Positions 44,329 to 52,619 of a stretch of DNA of 64,000 bases are shown here, piece by piece. Origin of the DNA: Deinococcus ruber (GTDB lineage: Bacteria > Deinococcota > Deinococci > Deinococcales > Deinococcaceae); assembly GCF_014648095.1 (NCBI RefSeq), contig NZ_BMQL01000008.1:1-64000 (forward strand), written 5' to 3'. The notes beneath the pieces are model-generated. The model saw only the letters and a program-made list of their open reading frames with translations, was not told the origin of the DNA and searched no databases. A program made the position numbers and the translations under genes. Position 1 is the first letter of the stretch. Each line of letters starts with the position of its first letter.

Positions 44329-44760
44329 TTATTCCTGGTCTGTTTTATTCCTGATTGGCCGCGTCACCTGTTTCTCCACGCAGGCAGGCAACCCCGCCGT
44401 GCCCCCCGCGACCTGAAGCCGGTAGGCACTGGGAGACATGCCGACCAGCTCGGTAAAGCGGGTGCTGAAGGTTCCCAGCGACGCGCAGCCGACCTCGAAA
44501 CACACGTCGGTGACACTGAGATCGCCCCGGCGGAGCAGTGCCATGGCACGCTCGATGCGGCGCGTCATCAGGTAGCTGTACGGCGATTCACCGTAGGCCA
44601 GCCGAAACTGGCGGCTCAGGTGCCCAGCCGACATGTTCACGTCATGGGCGAGCGCTTCGGCGTTGAGCGGCTGTGCATACTCCCGGTCAATGCGGTCGCG
44701 CACCCGCCGGAGCCGTGCAAGCTCGTGCAGGTGCGCTCCGGTAGCAGGAGGGCGGGGCAT
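44329..44760 (-). CDS. AraC family transcriptional regulator, single domain
   Basis: The 143-residue protein is an AraC-type DNA-binding domain alone: first helix-turn-helix LNAEALAHDVNMSAGHLSRQ and second VTDVCFEVGCASLGTFSTRF, with VGMSPSAYRL. There is no ligand-binding domain. The start is uncertain: ATG at 44760 suits the domain, but an ATG at 44853 with GGCAGG upstream is possible. It precedes the VOC and DUF1801 genes and probably regulates them. Confidence 0.85.
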   Translation of the reverse strand: MPRPPATGAHLHELARLRRVRDRIDREYAQPLNAEALAHDVNMSAGHLSRQFRLAYGESPYSYLMTRRIERAMALLRRGDLSVTDVCFEVGCASLGTFSTRFTELVGMSPSAYRLQVAGGTAGLPACVEKQVTRPIRNKTDQE

Positions 44761-44915
44761 ACTTCCGAGTGTTCCACGGTGCGCCGCGCTGTTCAAGCTG
44801 GGAACGGGCGACACTTCTGATGAACCAAAAGAACGACAGCCGCCCGGAGACATCCTGCCGTTCTTCAACTATCTGATGTTCTATGCAGGTGCGGAGGTGC
44901 AGAGATGTCCAGCGC

Positions 44916-46139
44916 TCAGCCGGGCAGGCACAGCGCCGCCAGTTCCCTGGGATACAGGCTCAGAAGCTGGCTGCCCGTTTCCGTCACCAGCAACGTATCG
45001 GAGTGCCGGAAGCCCGCCAATCCCGGCACGTACAGGCCGGGTTCGATAGAGAAGACCATGCCCGGCTGAATCACCGTATGGTCGTCGAGATCGAGAAACG
45101 GATGCTCGTGGCCTTCCATTCCAAAGGCGTGCCCGGTGTGGTGGCGTACCAGTTGATCCAGGCCGAGATCGTCGCGGATGAATGCCCGAACCTCCGTTTC
45201 GACTTCGGCACACGTGCGCCCCGGCCTGAGCGCGTCGAACCCCTTCTGCTGGGCGGCCATCATGGCGGCAAAGTACCGTTCGAAGTCGGGCGTCGGGTCG
45301 CCCACGTGCATGGTGCGTTCCAGTTCGGATTCATAGCCGCCCACCGTTCCGTACGCCCCCGTCACCAGCACGTCTCCGGCCTGCACGCTGCCCTGCCGGT
45401 GAAGGCCGTGCGGAAACGCGGTGTTGGCCCCGCGAATGAACATGGCGTTGGCGGGCAGACCCTCGCGGCTCTTGGGCACGTAGCGCTCGCCCAGCGCCTG
45501 AAGCATCTCGCGGGTGGCCTGAAGGCTGGCTCCGTGCGACACCAGCAGTTCATCTGCGCCGATATGAATGGCGTCCTGCATGATGCGGTGGGCATGATCG
45601 CCCCACTCGCAGGCCACCCGCATCAATTCGATTTCGGCGGCACTCTTGATCATCCGCAGATCGTCGACGAGCGCCACGTCGGCCAGCACGGGTTGACCGA
45701 GCGCCTCGCTGAGCGGTGGGCCACGGTATCCCCAGCGGTGCTCGTACCCGTCCACATCGGCAGCCAGACGTTTGCCCAGCAGCCCCAGCCGTGCCAGCAG
45801 ACCGCGCAGCACGGTCATCGGGTGGCGTCCCTCGCCGCCGCCGGGATACTCGGCGTACAGTTCCAGATCGGTGATTTCGGGCGACTGCTGCTGAAAATGC
45901 AGTTCCTCCAGCCTGGGTAACAGCGCCGCCGAGGTTTCCTGCGCGGTGATGACAAGCGCGATAGGACGCTCGGTGGCCGCAAAATGAAAGCCGCTGAGGT
46001 ACGCCACCCGCGTCGGGCCAAACACGCAGATGGCGTCCAGCCCGCGTGCCTGAAGCAGCGCACTCAACCGGGCGCGGCGCTCGCGGTGCTCCTGCTGAGT
46101 GATTTCCAGAGGTTGAAGACGTTCCGGCGGTGTGGTCAT
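44916..46139 (-). CDS. M24 family (creatinase/aminopeptidase P fold) hydrolase with altered metal site
   Basis: The 407-residue protein has a creatinase N-terminal domain (about 1-160) and a pita-bread catalytic domain (about 170-400). Metal ligands His (HHTGHAFGMEGHEHP) and Glu (FSIEPGLY, TLLVTE) are kept. The two Asp ligands are lost: the usual DxGAxxxGYxSDxTRT region reads GAYGTVGGYESELERTM, with Gly and Glu at the Asp positions. From memory, creatinase, which needs no metal, has a similar GYxxxLERT motif. I therefore favour a creatinase-like C-N hydrolase rather than an aminopeptidase P. Ribosome site AGGAG. It is downstream of the IclR gene, beyond a terminator. Confidence 0.8.
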   Translation of the reverse strand: MTTPPERLQPLEITQQEHRERRARLSALLQARGLDAICVFGPTRVAYLSGFHFAATERPIALVITAQETSAALLPRLEELHFQQQSPEITDLELYAEYPGGGEGRHPMTVLRGLLARLGLLGKRLAADVDGYEHRWGYRGPPLSEALGQPVLADVALVDDLRMIKSAAEIELMRVACEWGDHAHRIMQDAIHIGADELLVSHGASLQATREMLQALGERYVPKSREGLPANAMFIRGANTAFPHGLHRQGSVQAGDVLVTGAYGTVGGYESELERTMHVGDPTPDFERYFAAMMAAQQKGFDALRPGRTCAEVETEVRAFIRDDLGLDQLVRHHTGHAFGMEGHEHPFLDLDDHTVIQPGMVFSIEPGLYVPGLAGFRHSDTLLVTETGSQLLSLYPRELAALCLPG

Positions 46140-46422
46140 AAATTCTCCTGATTGAGAGTCGGGAGGGGCAACAGAGTTCTGAAGCGAGTTCTGGACACTT
46201 GCCGAATAACCGGACAGAGAAGGCCGATGCTGTGGCGTTTCGGAACACCCCGATTGACCGTTCCCGCATCCATCACGAATTCAGAGCAGTGGACAGAAGA
46301 AGAGGGAAGCCGCGTTCGTCTTCCCTTCTTTCTTCAGCTTTCCGAAGCCTGTTCTGGAGCGGTTCCCAGACGTGGTAAGAGAAACAGCGTCCTTCTCTGA
46401 CATCATTCTTCCGACAACTGCT
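46140..46422. other. Intergenic region with terminator
   Basis: About 280 bp between the M24 gene and the IclR gene, both on the minus strand. It holds a terminator at 46296-46335 and presumably the M24 promoter. No gene seen. Confidence 0.6.
46296..46335 (-). terminator. Terminator of the IclR operon
   Basis: GAAGAAGAGGGAAG (46296-46309) pairs imperfectly with CTTCCCTTCTTTCTTC (46320-46335) around a 10-nt loop. On the minus strand the stem is followed by a TCTTCTTCTG tract. Confidence 0.6.
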
Positions 46423-47214
46423 CTAGACCTGCTCGGCAATGATGTCCTGATGTGCTGGCTGATAGATCAGTTCGGTGGCGACCCGCAGCGCCAGTGCCGT
46501 GACCGACGCACTGATTTCCGGCACCCGCTCGGCGGTCAGGCGACTGGTCGGGCCGGCCACACCCAGCGCGGCAATCACCTTGCCCGCCCCGTTCAGAATG
46601 CCCGCCGAGAGGCAGCGCACGCCCACTTCGCGCTCTTCGTCGTCGAGAGCAAACCCCTGGTGGCGAACCTGCTGAAGTTCCTGCCCGAGCCGCTCGGCGT
46701 CGGTGATGGTGCGCGGTGTGCGGGCGGGCAGGCCGGTCTTCCGCACGATCTCATCGATCCGCGCTGCCGGAAGATCGGCCAGAAAGACCTTGCCCACGTC
46801 GCTACAGTGCAGCGGCGCAACGCTGCCGGGTGTGGTGAACATCCGGACCATGCTGAGCGGCTCGACCTGACTGATATACATGGCGGTTGCGCCGTTGAGC
46901 TGCGCCACATGCGCCGTCTCGCCGGTCAGTTCGACCAGGGTTTGCAGGTATGGGCGCACCCGCCGCACCAGGTCGTAGCGCAGGTACAGCGAACTGCTGA
47001 TATCCACGATCTCCGGGCCGATGTCGTAGCGCTTGGTCTGAGGATCCTGAAACACGTAGTTCTTGACCGTCAGGGTTTGCAGGATGCGGTGGATGGTGCT
47101 GGGGGCCAGTCCCATCGCCAACGACAGTTCCGCGACGCTGAGTGACCCGTTGGCCGCCACGATGGTGTTGATGATATCGAGGGCGCGTTCCACGCTTTGG
47201 ACGTTTTCGCTCAT
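46423..47214 (-). CDS. IclR family transcriptional regulator (island 2)
   Basis: The 263-residue protein has an N-terminal winged helix (about 8-70; LSLAMGLAPSTIHRILQTL) and an IclR effector domain (about 80-255; GLPARTPRTITDAERLGQEL, VGVRCLSAGILN). It begins 3 nt after the stop of the metallopeptidase gene at 47218, so the two are one transcript. The pair of ATTCCGC-GTGGAA palindromes upstream (48520-48570) is the likely binding site, controlling both divergent arms of island 2. Confidence 0.92.
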   Translation of the reverse strand: MSENVQSVERALDIINTIVAANGSLSVAELSLAMGLAPSTIHRILQTLTVKNYVFQDPQTKRYDIGPEIVDISSSLYLRYDLVRRVRPYLQTLVELTGETAHVAQLNGATAMYISQVEPLSMVRMFTTPGSVAPLHCSDVGKVFLADLPAARIDEIVRKTGLPARTPRTITDAERLGQELQQVRHQGFALDDEEREVGVRCLSAGILNGAGKVIAALGVAGPTSRLTAERVPEISASVTALALRVATELIYQPAHQDIIAEQV

Positions 47215-47217
47215 GGG

Positions 47218-48435
47218 TCAGGCCCCAAACATCCTCAGGCTGCGCGGCGAATGCATCTGACCGTACAAGAATTCGATAAACGCGGGGCGCTGCTCGGGGG
47301 TCACGCGCTCACGGACCTCGCGCACCGCCTCATCTCCGAACCAGTACGACGCGATAAACGGCCCGCGAAAGCTGTAGCTGGCAAACCGGATGCGGCCTTC
47401 CATCCAGACCCGCTGACCGAACGAGTGGCGCTCCAGGAAGTCGTAGACCCGCGCTTCCGGCCAGCCCTCGCCCATCTGGTACCACGCGGCGCTGGTAGCC
47501 GTGGCCGAACGAACGCGCCGAAGCTGCATGTGAATGGCGTCGCTGGGGCTTTCGATCCAGTCGAGCAGATGCACGCCCTGATCTCCGATGCCCTCCTGCA
47601 CGCAACCCGTCACGGCGTTGGTGGTACACAGCAGCACGTCGGGGGTACTCTCGCCGGTTTTGGCGCGGTCGAGCGTGTACAGCAGCTGCGTGGAATGGCC
47701 GGGGAACACCTCGTGGCACACCAGATGCTTAAGCGCCGAGCGGGTGAAGTTCAGATCGGCATTCAGATCCATCTGCCCCACACTGAAATTGCAGCGGGCG
47801 GTAAACGGCACGCCGCGCACCATATTCAGGCGCATGGTGTAATCGCCAGTCGGGTAGATCATGCGGTCGGTGCGTTCCTGCGCCGACGCCATCAGTTCCA
47901 GGAAGTTGGATTCCAGCGCCGACGGATCGAGTGCGCCCTCGGCCTCCCAGCGGTGAACGCGCTCTGCCAGCGTGCCGCTCCGGTATCCCGCTTCGCCCAG
48001 CAGCGTTTCGAGCCGTGCGTGCATGTCCATCAGCCGCTCTTCCGAAATCGGCTCGGCGGGCACGCCCACCAGCCCTTCCAGCTTCTCGCGGAAGCTCAGT
48101 TCCTCGCCCTCGAAGAGCCGGGTGGCCGTTCGCAGCGACCTCAGCATGTCCTGCAAAAAGGTCTGCCGGGGGCCTGCCGGGTACGCAGCCGTCTGTGCCT
48201 CTAGTGCGTTCAACTCGTGATGAACGGCGTCCCAGTCGCTCAGCTCCAGCGGCGGAACGAGCGAATCACCCAGGTAGATCGGCAGCAGCCCTTCGCTGTC
48301 GAGAACGCCGTGCCCGCGTGACAGTCGGCGTTCCAGATGATCCATCCCGACGGTCAGGGCGGTGAGCTGACGCCCCACCTCGGCATCGTTGGGGACAGCG
48401 TTGACGGACTGTTCGTTGACATGCTGTTCCTGCAT
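47218..48435 (-). CDS. DUF885-like zinc metallopeptidase
   Basis: The 405-residue protein has an intact HExxH-type motif in LVCHEVFPGHSTQ (about residue 240) followed by a conserved QEGIGDQG downstream Glu, as in DUF885/M32-like metallopeptidases. The rest is helical. There is no signal peptide. It probably hydrolyses an imported peptide. ATG at 48435 has AGGAGG; the frame upstream to 48546 is not conserved. It is transcribed with the IclR gene and divergent from the binding-protein gene. Confidence 0.75.
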   Translation of the reverse strand: MQEQHVNEQSVNAVPNDAEVGRQLTALTVGMDHLERRLSRGHGVLDSEGLLPIYLGDSLVPPLELSDWDAVHHELNALEAQTAAYPAGPRQTFLQDMLRSLRTATRLFEGEELSFREKLEGLVGVPAEPISEERLMDMHARLETLLGEAGYRSGTLAERVHRWEAEGALDPSALESNFLELMASAQERTDRMIYPTGDYTMRLNMVRGVPFTARCNFSVGQMDLNADLNFTRSALKHLVCHEVFPGHSTQLLYTLDRAKTGESTPDVLLCTTNAVTGCVQEGIGDQGVHLLDWIESPSDAIHMQLRRVRSATATSAAWYQMGEGWPEARVYDFLERHSFGQRVWMEGRIRFASYSFRGPFIASYWFGDEAVREVRERVTPEQRPAFIEFLYGQMHSPRSLRMFGA

Positions 48436-48519
48436 TGTTTCCTCCTGGGGAGCGGTTCGTTTCGAACACGGGAAGGGGGCGGCTGCCCTGGTCGGATGAA
48501 CGGTGCTGACCCTCCTATC

Positions 48520-48570
48520 ATTCCGCTTTGTGGAATCAAGAGTCAAGGGGTGTATTCCGCATCGTGGAAG
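48520..48570. promoter_or_regulatory. Tandem IclR-type operators in the divergent island 2 promoter region
   Basis: ATTCCGCTTTGTGGAAT (48520-48536) is a 17-bp palindrome with ATTCC/GGAAT arms; ATTCCGCATCGTGGAAG (48554-48570) repeats it 34 bp downstream with one arm base changed. They lie between the minus-strand metallopeptidase-iclR transcript and the plus-strand binding-protein promoter. Confidence 0.7.
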
Positions 48571-48598
48571 CGGGATGTAAAAATATGCATTTCACATC

Positions 48599-48627
48599 TT
48601 GACTTTGACGCGACTGCTTACTAAACT
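48599..48627 (+). promoter_or_regulatory. Promoter of the island 2 binding-protein gene
   Basis: TTGACT (48599-48604), 17 nt, TAAACT (48622-48627), predicting transcription from about 48634 and a leader of about 70 nt. The ribosome site AGGGGG lies before the ATG at 48703. Confidence 0.65.
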
Positions 48628-48702
48628 CTCGGTTAAATCATCTTAGCAAAAGACGATTTTTCCGGCTCGCTCAGCAGTTTCCTTCTCACAGGGGGTAGCA
48701 AC

Positions 48703-50331
48703 ATGAGGCGTCAGTTGAAGAAAGGTTCGCAGCATATCCATTCCACAGGACAGAAGATTACCTTCACCCTCCTCAGCGCCGCGATTCTGCTAGGCGGAAT
48801 GTCGCAGGCGCAGCAGCGAGGCGGCACCCTGACCGTCGGGCTGGGGTACGACATCGATACGCTGAACGTGTATTCCACCGGATATCTGGGCGACGTTCAG
48901 GCAGCGGTGGTCGAGGGCCTGCTGGCTCCAGACTCGCGGGCACGTTATGTGCCGGTGCTGGCGACCCGCGTGCCCACCGTCGCCAACGGCGGCATCAAGA
49001 TCGCGCCCGACAACAAGAGCATGGTGGTGACGTACAAGCTGCGTCCAGGCGTGAAGTGGTCGGACGGTCAGCCATTCACCTCTGCCGACGTGAAATTCAC
49101 CTGGGACGCCGTCAAAGACCCCAAGTTCATCGCCGAGTCCAAGGACGGCTCCGATGACATCTCTTCGATTGACACGCCCGACCCCCTGACGGTGGTGGTC
49201 AATTACAAGCGCGTGGCCCCCGATTTCGCCAGCACGCTGTTTACCTTCGGCATCTTCCCGAAGCACACGCTGGAAGGCAAGGACCTGAACACCGACAACT
49301 ACAACGTGATGCCGCTGGGCACCGGGCCGTTCAAGGTGACGGAATTCAAGCGCGGTCAGTACGTGATTCTCGACCGCAATCCGTACTACTGGCGCAAAGA
49401 CAAGGCGGGCGTTCAGCTTCCATACCTCGACAAGATGATCTTCAAGATCATTCCGGACAGCAACACCATGGTGACGCAGCTCCGCTCGGGCGAAGTGCAG
49501 CTTGCCTACGGCGTGCCGTACTCGCAGGTGCCGAACCTCGCCAACCAGCCGGGCCTGAACATCGTCAAGAACTCGGTGCTGTCGTGGCAGCATCTCGATT
49601 TCAACCTGAAGGGGCCAGCCGCCCTCCAGGACGTCAACGTTCGCAAGGCTTTCGCCTACGCCATCAACAAGAGCACCATTTCCAAGGCGCTCGGCGGCTA
49701 CCCGACACCCATCGATACGGTGGTGGTGCCGGTGTTCTCGTACAGCAACAAGCTGGTGCCGACCTACCCGTATAACCTGAACAAGGCCAAAGCGCTGCTC
49801 GACGCCGCCGGATACGTGCCCGGCCCGGACGGCATTCGCGCCAAGAACGGCCAGAAGCTCAGCTTCCGCATCATGGTGCAGGCAGGGCGCTCGACCGACG
49901 AAGACGCCGAGCAGGTCATCATCGCGTCGCTGAAGGCCATCGGCGTGGAACTCAAACCCGACAACAAGTCGGGCGTGGCTTTCCGCGACGCACGCTACAA
50001 GGGCGGCTACGATCTGTTCTACAGCGGCTGGATCACCGCCGCCGATCCCACCTACAGCGTGTTCTTCGGCACCAAGGGTGTGAATAACGGTCAGGGCTAC
50101 TCGAATCCCAAGGTCGATGCGCTGCTCAGTACCGCCGAGAGCACGCTGGACGCCAGCGCACGCGGCAATGCCCTGCGCCAGTTCCAGACCCTGCTGATGA
50201 CCGACCTGCCCACCATTCCGATCACCACCAATCCCTCGATGATCGCTGTGACCGACAAACTGGGCGGCTTCGTGCCTAACCCGACCAACATGACGAATTT
50301 CGTGAACACCAGTGGCTGGTATCTGAAATAA
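48703..50331 (+). CDS. Family 5 extracellular solute-binding protein (island 2)
   Basis: The 542-residue protein has a signal peptide (about 1-37; TFTLLSAAILLGGMSQAQ) and family-5 motifs: GGTLTVGLGYDIDTLNVY, YKLRPGVKWSDGQPFT, and LDRNPYYWRKDKAG. It should capture a peptide-like compound for the DppBC-type permeases downstream. It is only moderately similar to the island 1 binding protein, so the two systems likely differ in substrate. No ATPase genes follow in this island, so the permeases may share the island 1 ATPases. Confidence 0.93.
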   Translation: MRRQLKKGSQHIHSTGQKITFTLLSAAILLGGMSQAQQRGGTLTVGLGYDIDTLNVYSTGYLGDVQAAVVEGLLAPDSRARYVPVLATRVPTVANGGIKIAPDNKSMVVTYKLRPGVKWSDGQPFTSADVKFTWDAVKDPKFIAESKDGSDDISSIDTPDPLTVVVNYKRVAPDFASTLFTFGIFPKHTLEGKDLNTDNYNVMPLGTGPFKVTEFKRGQYVILDRNPYYWRKDKAGVQLPYLDKMIFKIIPDSNTMVTQLRSGEVQLAYGVPYSQVPNLANQPGLNIVKNSVLSWQHLDFNLKGPAALQDVNVRKAFAYAINKSTISKALGGYPTPIDTVVVPVFSYSNKLVPTYPYNLNKAKALLDAAGYVPGPDGIRAKNGQKLSFRIMVQAGRSTDEDAEQVIIASLKAIGVELKPDNKSGVAFRDARYKGGYDLFYSGWITAADPTYSVFFGTKGVNNGQGYSNPKVDALLSTAESTLDASARGNALRQFQTLLMTDLPTIPITTNPSMIAVTDKLGGFVPNPTNMTNFVNTSGWYLK

Positions 50332-50379
50332 GACGCACCTTCGGCGAGTCGCACACAGGCAACCAGTAGCACCACAGGG

Positions 50380-50446
50380 CCGAATTCATCCGGTGCCCGG
50401 CCCCAGCCAGATTCGTCCTGGCTGCCCGGATACCTCATGAATTCGG
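50380..50446 (+). repeat. Nested hairpin after the island 2 binding-protein gene
   Basis: CCGAATTCAT (50380-50389) pairs perfectly with ATGAATTCGG (50437-50446); inside it CAGCCAG (50404-50410) pairs with CTGGCTG (50418-50424). It is an extended stem-loop about 50 nt after the binding-protein stop, without T-run. Confidence 0.65.
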
Positions 50447-50499
50447 TCTGGAGCTGATGCTCTGGCCCCACCAGTCTTCCAGGGACATCCTTGCTGCCG

Positions 50500-50531
50500 T
50501 TTCGGGACTGTGCAATTTCGAGACTGTGCAA
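50500..50531 (+). repeat. Tandem 16-bp repeat between binding-protein and permease genes
   Basis: TTTCGGGACTGTGCAA (50500-50515) and TTTCGAGACTGTGCAA (50516-50531) are in direct contact and differ at one base. Confidence 0.75.
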
Positions 50532-50633
50532 ACAACGCTCCATCCCTCCTCGCTCGCCAGAACGTACTTCCGTCCTTTCTCGCTCTGCTCGGATACCCCG
50601 AAGGGGATCAAGGGGCTACTTACAAGGAGCCGC

Positions 50634-51587
50634 GTGAGTTTTTCCTATCTCGTCAAACGACTGCTGGGCATGTTGCCGCTGCTGCTGGGCGTCTCGCTGA
50701 TTCTGTTCGGCGTGCTGCACCTGGCTCCCGGCGGCCCGCTGGACGTGTACGCCGACAACCCCAGCGTGACGACCGAAGCGCTGGAGCAGATGAAACGCGC
50801 CTTCGGGCTGGACAAGCCGCTGCCGGTGCAGTACGTATCGTGGGTTTCGGCGTTCTTTCAGGGCGAGTGGGGCTTCAGCATCCGCACCGCGCAGCCGGTG
50901 GTGCAGGAAGTGCTCGACCGCGTTCCCGCCACGCTGATGCTCGGCGGCACCGCCTTCGTGCTGGCGCTGCTCATTGCCATTCCGCTGGGTGTACTGAGTG
51001 CAACCCGGCGATACAGCGGCGTCGATTACTTCATCACGCTGCTGTCGTTTCTGGGCATCAGCATGCCGGTGTTCTGGCTGGCCCTGATGCTGCAACTAGT
51101 CTTCGCGGTGCAGTGGCACGTGTTGCCCTCGGCGGGCATGCAGACCATCGGCGACGGCTCGTTTCTCGATCTGGCGCGGCATCTGGTGTTGCCCGCCTTC
51201 ATCCTGGCGTTCGCGTCGGTGGCGGGCTGGAGCCGCTATATGCGGGCGAGCATGGTCGAGGTGCTGGGGCAGGACTACGTGCGAACCGCCCGCGCCAAGG
51301 GTGTGCCAGACCGCCGCGTGACTTACGGGCACGCCTTTCGCAACGCCCTGATTCCGGTGGTGACGGTGGTGGCGCTCGATCTGGCCTCGATTCTGTCGGG
51401 CGCAGTCATCACGGAAACCATTTTCGCGTGGCCGGGGCTGGGGCGGCTGTTCATCGACTCTATGAACGGGCGCGATTACCCGGTGCTGATGGCCCTGCTG
51501 ATGGTCGGCTCCTTCGCCCTGATCATCAGCAACCTGATTGCCGATCTGGCCTACGCGGTGATCGACCCGAGGATTCGCTATGACTGA
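50634..51587 (+). CDS. Dipeptide-type ABC permease (DppB type, island 2)
   Basis: The 317-residue protein has six predicted helices, an N-terminal LLGMLPLLLGVSLILFGVLH helix, LAPGGPLDVY, and the ATPase-contact loop YVRTARAKGVPDRRVTYGHAF shortened to its core RTARAKG. The start is the GTG at 50634 with AAGGAG; longer upstream reading is in the leader. It overlaps the DppC-type gene by 8 bp. Confidence 0.93.
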   Translation: MSFSYLVKRLLGMLPLLLGVSLILFGVLHLAPGGPLDVYADNPSVTTEALEQMKRAFGLDKPLPVQYVSWVSAFFQGEWGFSIRTAQPVVQEVLDRVPATLMLGGTAFVLALLIAIPLGVLSATRRYSGVDYFITLLSFLGISMPVFWLALMLQLVFAVQWHVLPSAGMQTIGDGSFLDLARHLVLPAFILAFASVAGWSRYMRASMVEVLGQDYVRTARAKGVPDRRVTYGHAFRNALIPVVTVVALDLASILSGAVITETIFAWPGLGRLFIDSMNGRDYPVLMALLMVGSFALIISNLIADLAYAVIDPRIRYD

Positions 51588-52467
51588 CCTTCCTCTGACC
51601 GCCGCACCCCGACTCCGCAAACGTCCGGAGGGCTTCTGGCCGCTGCTGATCCGGCGATTTACCCGCCACAAGCTCGCCATGATCGGCCTGAGCGTGCTGC
51701 TGATTCTGACGATTCTGGCAGTCGCCGCGCCGCACATCGCGCCCTACGGCTTCGACGAACAGGATGTGAGCATCATCGGGCAACCGCAGCCGCCCAGCCG
51801 CCTGCACCTGATGGGCACCGACCAGCTTGGCCGCGACGCCTTCACGCGGGTGCTGTTCGGCGCACGCATCTCGCTGGCAGTCGGGCTGTTCAGTGCGCTG
51901 CTCGCCACCAGCCTGGGCACGCTGGTCGGGGCGCTGGCGGGCTATTACCGGGGCTGGATCGACAACGTGCTGATGCGCTTCACCGACGTGGTGCTGTGCA
52001 TTCCGCTGCTGCCGCTCATCATTCTGCTGTCGGGGATGCTGCGCCCGAGCGTACCGCTGCTGGTGGGCATCATCGGCGTGCTGGGCTGGATGGGTACGGC
52101 GCGGCTGGTGCGTGGACAGTTCCTGAGCCTGCGCGAGCGCGAATACGTGGAAGCGTCGCGGGCGCTGGGTGGCAACGACAACCGCATCATGTTCCGCCAC
52201 ATCCTGCCCAACGCGCTCGGCCCGATCATCGTGTCCACCACGCTCTCGGTGGGCAGCGCGATCATGCTGGAAAGTGCGCTGTCGTTCCTGGGACTGGGCG
52301 TACAGCCGCCGACCCCCACCTGGGGCAATCTGCTGAACTACGCGAGCCAGTGGCTCTCGAACGCCCCCTGGCTGGCCCTCTTTCCCGGCCTGATGATCCT
52401 GATTACGGTGCTGTCGGTCAACTTTCTGGGCGACGGTCTGCGCGACGCCTTCGATCCGCGCTCATAA
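51580..52467 (+). CDS. Dipeptide-type ABC permease (DppC type, island 2)
   Basis: The 295-residue protein has the N-terminal OppC helix (about 28-50), MGTDQLGRDAFTRVLFGAR, and the contact loop YVEASRALGGNDNRIMFRHI. With the DppB-type protein it forms the membrane channel. No ATP-binding subunit gene follows; the next gene, after 152 nt, is the ketopantoate-reductase-like enzyme. Confidence 0.93.
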   Translation: MTDLPLTAAPRLRKRPEGFWPLLIRRFTRHKLAMIGLSVLLILTILAVAAPHIAPYGFDEQDVSIIGQPQPPSRLHLMGTDQLGRDAFTRVLFGARISLAVGLFSALLATSLGTLVGALAGYYRGWIDNVLMRFTDVVLCIPLLPLIILLSGMLRPSVPLLVGIIGVLGWMGTARLVRGQFLSLREREYVEASRALGGNDNRIMFRHILPNALGPIIVSTTLSVGSAIMLESALSFLGLGVQPPTPTWGNLLNYASQWLSNAPWLALFPGLMILITVLSVNFLGDGLRDAFDPRS

Positions 52468-52619
52468 CGCTATCGGCCTGCCCAGCAACTCAACCACAGC
52501 CCACCACAGCCACAGCTACTATCCGATTTCCGAACAATGCCCTCTCTGAGGCAAGCAGCCACACCATTGTCAATCTCAGGCAAATATCTCAGGCACAGTC
52601 GCCTGAATGAGGAGTTCCA

